A stretch of DNA of 64,000 nucleotides from Symbiodinium kawagutii (lineage: Eukaryota; Sar; Dinophyceae; Suessiales; Symbiodiniaceae), in assembly GCA_009767595.1 (NCBI GenBank), contig VSDK01023660.1, positions 581,402-645,401 of the forward strand, written 5' to 3'. The notes beneath the pieces are model-generated. The model was not told the DNA's origin and did no database searches. It saw only the letters and a program-made list of their open reading frames with translations. This document shows, in pieces, positions 61,902 to 64,000 of the stretch. Both the position numbers and the translations under genes were made by a program. Position 1 is the stretch's first letter, and every line of letters begins with the position of its first letter.

Positions 61902-62020
61902 GGCTGTGGGTCAGTTCACCCCGTACCCCTGGTTCCCCTACTATCAACCATGGTTTTCCCTATAGTTTTGTTGGTTACTATCCCCATGAAATTGGTTGGT
62001 AAATTTTGACCCATAGCCAT
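61902..62020. mobile_element. family B foldback element, copy 5
   Basis: Starts GGCTGTGGGTCAGTTCACCC and ends AAATTTTGACCCATAGCC. Confidence 0.88.
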
Positions 62021-62194
62021 CTAATGATCCGACTCATCGAACTGTTGAGATGTTTGTAGCCAGCCGTGCCCTCCCTGGCCACGGTAGCTGGGCACGCCAG
62101 TGGGCGAGTGTCTCCTTCGGCATTCTCCTTTGCATCTTGGATGGCAGCGACCGGTGATCCCACGAGCAGCAGCAGCTTTGCCGGTGATATACCA

Positions 62195-62330
62195 TCATAG
62201 ATTATGAATAGATACGATAGATAGATACATTATATAATAGATAGAAAGGAATACACATGAATAAATACAACAACAAACAATTATACAAATACATGTCGTG
62301 TCATATCATATATATTCATAGATACAGTAT
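62195..62330. repeat. degenerate GATA/CATA low-complexity DNA
   Basis: ATAGATAGATACATTATATA and related words. Confidence 0.75.
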
Positions 62331-62526
62331 TGGTGGTTTGTGAACTATCATGTTTGACGGTAGTTTACGGATGTTTGTGGTGGTTTACCATCAAGTAGCA
62401 AGGTATTAAGGTACCGTTTCAAATGGATCTTCCATGAATTGCTCATGCGCTGGTGATTCTTATTTCCGGGAATCGAAGCATAAACTGCAGCCGTTTGGAG
62501 GAGAATTCGTGGTCCATTCCCTTGCC

Positions 62527-64000
62527 ATGGAGGTGTGCTTCTTGGCATCTGGTGGCAGGGTTACCTCTTTCAACGCAAATCATGTCGAAGGCAAATCAGG
62601 AAAAGGGGTGAAGCGACTCTTAGCTGCTGAGATCGGTGTTCCGCGATTTCGGCAACGGCTTTTGGTAGAGGATGGTTCGTGTGAGCTCAGGGATGATGAA
62701 ACTGTAGCCCCAGTTCCAGTCAAAGTCCAGCTGGTGCTCCTGAAATTTGAGCAAGGCAGAACAGTAGCAGACCCAGAAATAATTGCGGCATCTGAAGACA
62801 ACGACTCAGTTGCCCTTGAACGGCTCTTGCAGCGCCCTAGCGATCCCAACTTACGAGATTTGCTGGGCAGTACACCGCTACATCATGCTGCAAACAATGG
62901 ACAGGTCCAACCCGTTGAGCTATTGCTTGAGGCAGGTGCAGAGAAAGATTCCAGAGACGAAGACGGGACAACGCCGATGTGGATGGCAGCTGAAAATGGC
63001 CAATTGGAAGTTGTCCGTTTGCTGATAGAAGCAGGAGCTGACTGCAGCCAGGGCAGAACAGACATTGGCGCAACACCATTGTACGTTGCGGCTGGCAAGG
63101 GCCACTTACAAGTTGTCCGTTTTCTGGTAGAAGCAGGAGCTGACTGCGATCAGGGCAGAACAGACATTGGCGCGACACCGTTGTATGTTGCAGCGCAGAA
63201 TGGCCACTTAAAAGTTGTCTGTTTTCTGGTGGAAGCAGGCGCTGACACCAACCAGGGCAGAACAGACTCTGGCACAACACCATCGTACATTGCCGCTGCT
63301 TTTGGCCACTTGGAAGTTGTTTGTTCACTAGTGAAAGCAGGCGCAGACTGCGCGCAGGGCAGTACAGACGATGGCTCAACACCATTGTACGTTGCAGCTC
63401 AGAATGGCAACTTGGATGTTGTCCGTTTTCTGGTGGAAGCAGGAGCTGACTGCAAGCAGGGCAGAACAGACGATGGTGCAACACCATTGTACGTTGCAGC
63501 TCAGAATGGCCACTTTGAAGTTGTCTGTTTTCTGGTGGAAGCAGGAGCTGACTGCAAGCAGGGCAGAACAGACGATGGTGCAACACCATTGTACGTTGCA
63601 GCTGCTGTTGGCCACTGGAAAGTTGTTCGTTGTTTGGTGGAAGCAGGCGCTGACACCAACCAGGGCAGAACAGACGACGGCGCAACACCATTGTATGTTG
63701 CAGCTCAGAGTAGCCACTTGGAAGCTGTCCGTTTCCTGGTTGAAGCAGGCGCTGACTGCAATCAGGGCAGAACAGACATTGGCGCAACACCGTTGTACAT
63801 TGCAGCTGCTTTTGGTCACTTGGAAGTTGTCCGTTTTCTGGTGGAAGCAGGAGCTGACTGCAATCATGGCAGAACAGACATTGGCGCGACACCATTGTAT
63901 GTTGCAACGCAAAATGGCCACTTAGAAGTCCTTCGTTTGCTGCGAGACGCTGTTGCTTCGACAGATATCCGTTCAAGACTGGAAACACGTGGAAACAATT
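62527..64000 (+). CDS. ubiquitin-like + ankyrin-repeat protein, 3' end beyond window
   Basis: 491 stop-free codons from ATG to the window end. Residues 1-74 (MEVCFLASGGRVTSFNANH, then GVPRFRQRLLVEDG and VKVQLVLLKF) have the layout of the ubiquitin-like N-terminal domain common in Symbiodiniaceae ankyrin proteins. From about residue 82 follow some 12 ankyrin repeats; the TPL-type starts are at residues 116, 149, 183 and then every 34 residues to 455. Consensus of the repeat is GATPLYVAAQNGHLEVVRFL then VEAGADCNQGRTDI. The 102-bp units are very similar. An in-frame ATG also exists at 62434 with a TAA before it, but the family N-terminus supports 62527. The role is protein binding; partner unknown. 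No intron seen so far. Confidence 0.92.
   Translation, partial: MEVCFLASGGRVTSFNANHVEGKSGKGVKRLLAAEIGVPRFRQRLLVEDGSCELRDDETVAPVPVKVQLVLLKFEQGRTVADPEIIAASEDNDSVALERLLQRPSDPNLRDLLGSTPLHHAANNGQVQPVELLLEAGAEKDSRDEDGTTPMWMAAENGQLEVVRLLIEAGADCSQGRTDIGATPLYVAAGKGHLQVVRFLVEAGADCDQGRTDIGATPLYVAAQNGHLKVVCFLVEAGADTNQGRTDSGTTPSYIAAAFGHLEVVCSLVKAGADCAQGSTDDGSTPLYVAAQNGNLDVVRFLVEAGADCKQGRTDDGATPLYVAAQNGHFEVVCFLVEAGADCKQGRTDDGATPLYVAAAVGHWKVVRCLVEAGADTNQGRTDDGATPLYVAAQSSHLEAVRFLVEAGADCNQGRTDIGATPLYIAAAFGHLEVVRFLVEAGADCNHGRTDIGATPLYVATQNGHLEVLRLLRDAVASTDIRSRLETRGNN

Noticed and set aside
62837-63988. 383-codon minus-strand ORF with regular repeats, plus 181-184 codon shadows
   Set aside because: Antisense or out-of-frame readings of the ankyrin repeats; their periodicity simply mirrors the 102-bp unit. 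The + frame from 62527 has clear domain identity.
1-64000. Defence system, biosynthetic cluster or prokaryotic operon
   Set aside because: No run of co-directional intact genes, no ribosome binding sites, and clear eukaryotic split genes.

Overview
The window looks like nuclear DNA of a dinoflagellate, most likely of the Symbiodiniaceae/Suessiales group. Evidence: (i) a ribosomal protein L31 gene (about 3.2-8.2 kb) split into tiny exons by long introns whose donors are GC, GC, GA and GT, each acceptor being AG followed by G, a dinoflagellate splice signature; (ii) TTTAGGG-type (telomere-like) repeats inside the sequence; (iii) at the right edge a large uninterrupted gene with a ubiquitin-like N-terminus and ankyrin repeats, a very common Symbiodiniaceae family; (iv) short GC-rich coding segments scattered in repeat-rich, AT-richer DNA. 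There is no operon structure, rRNA operon or CRISPR array. Start-to-stop ORFs are a poor guide here because exons are 20-200 bp long.

Layout. 0-3 kb: an assembly gap inside a CAT microsatellite, then a small terminal-inverted-repeat element carrying telomere-like DNA. 3.2-8.2 kb: RPL31 exons on the + strand. 7.7-11 kb: several unnamed + strand exon-like segments. 12-28 kb: mostly repeats (31-bp satellite, microsatellites, short foldback elements) with isolated exon-like pieces on both strands, and a retropepsin-like remnant at 28.5 kb. 29.5-31.4 kb: a dense coding-like block, mainly minus strand. 32.6-34.7 kb: exons of a second ankyrin gene. 34.8-39.5 kb: several well-supported but unnamed coding segments. 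39.6-40.7 kb: a second inverted-repeat-bounded block containing an assembly gap and degenerate telomere-like DNA. 42.9-46 kb: microsatellites and a kilobase of TA/CTACC-rich DNA. 48.1-49.1 and 52.2-53.3 kb: multi-exon-looking + strand genes of unknown function. 58.3-58.8 kb: unnamed exons. 59.5-60.4 kb: composite repeat with a tRNA-like (SINE-like) part. 60.8-61.3 kb: a terminal exon with the C-terminal half of a double-stranded-RNA-binding motif. 62.5-64 kb: the ankyrin gene, open at the window end.

About 22 copies of one ~100-bp foldback element (family A), 6 of a second (family B) and about 4 of a third (family C) are dispersed through introns and spacers. These, and the two inverted-repeat elements with telomere-like cores, are the most unusual content. 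Only RPL31, the two ankyrin genes and, less firmly, the dsRNA-binding and retropepsin-like segments can be tied to families. The other coding calls rest on an open frame, codon-third-position composition and splice-like borders read by eye, and should be taken as exon candidates.
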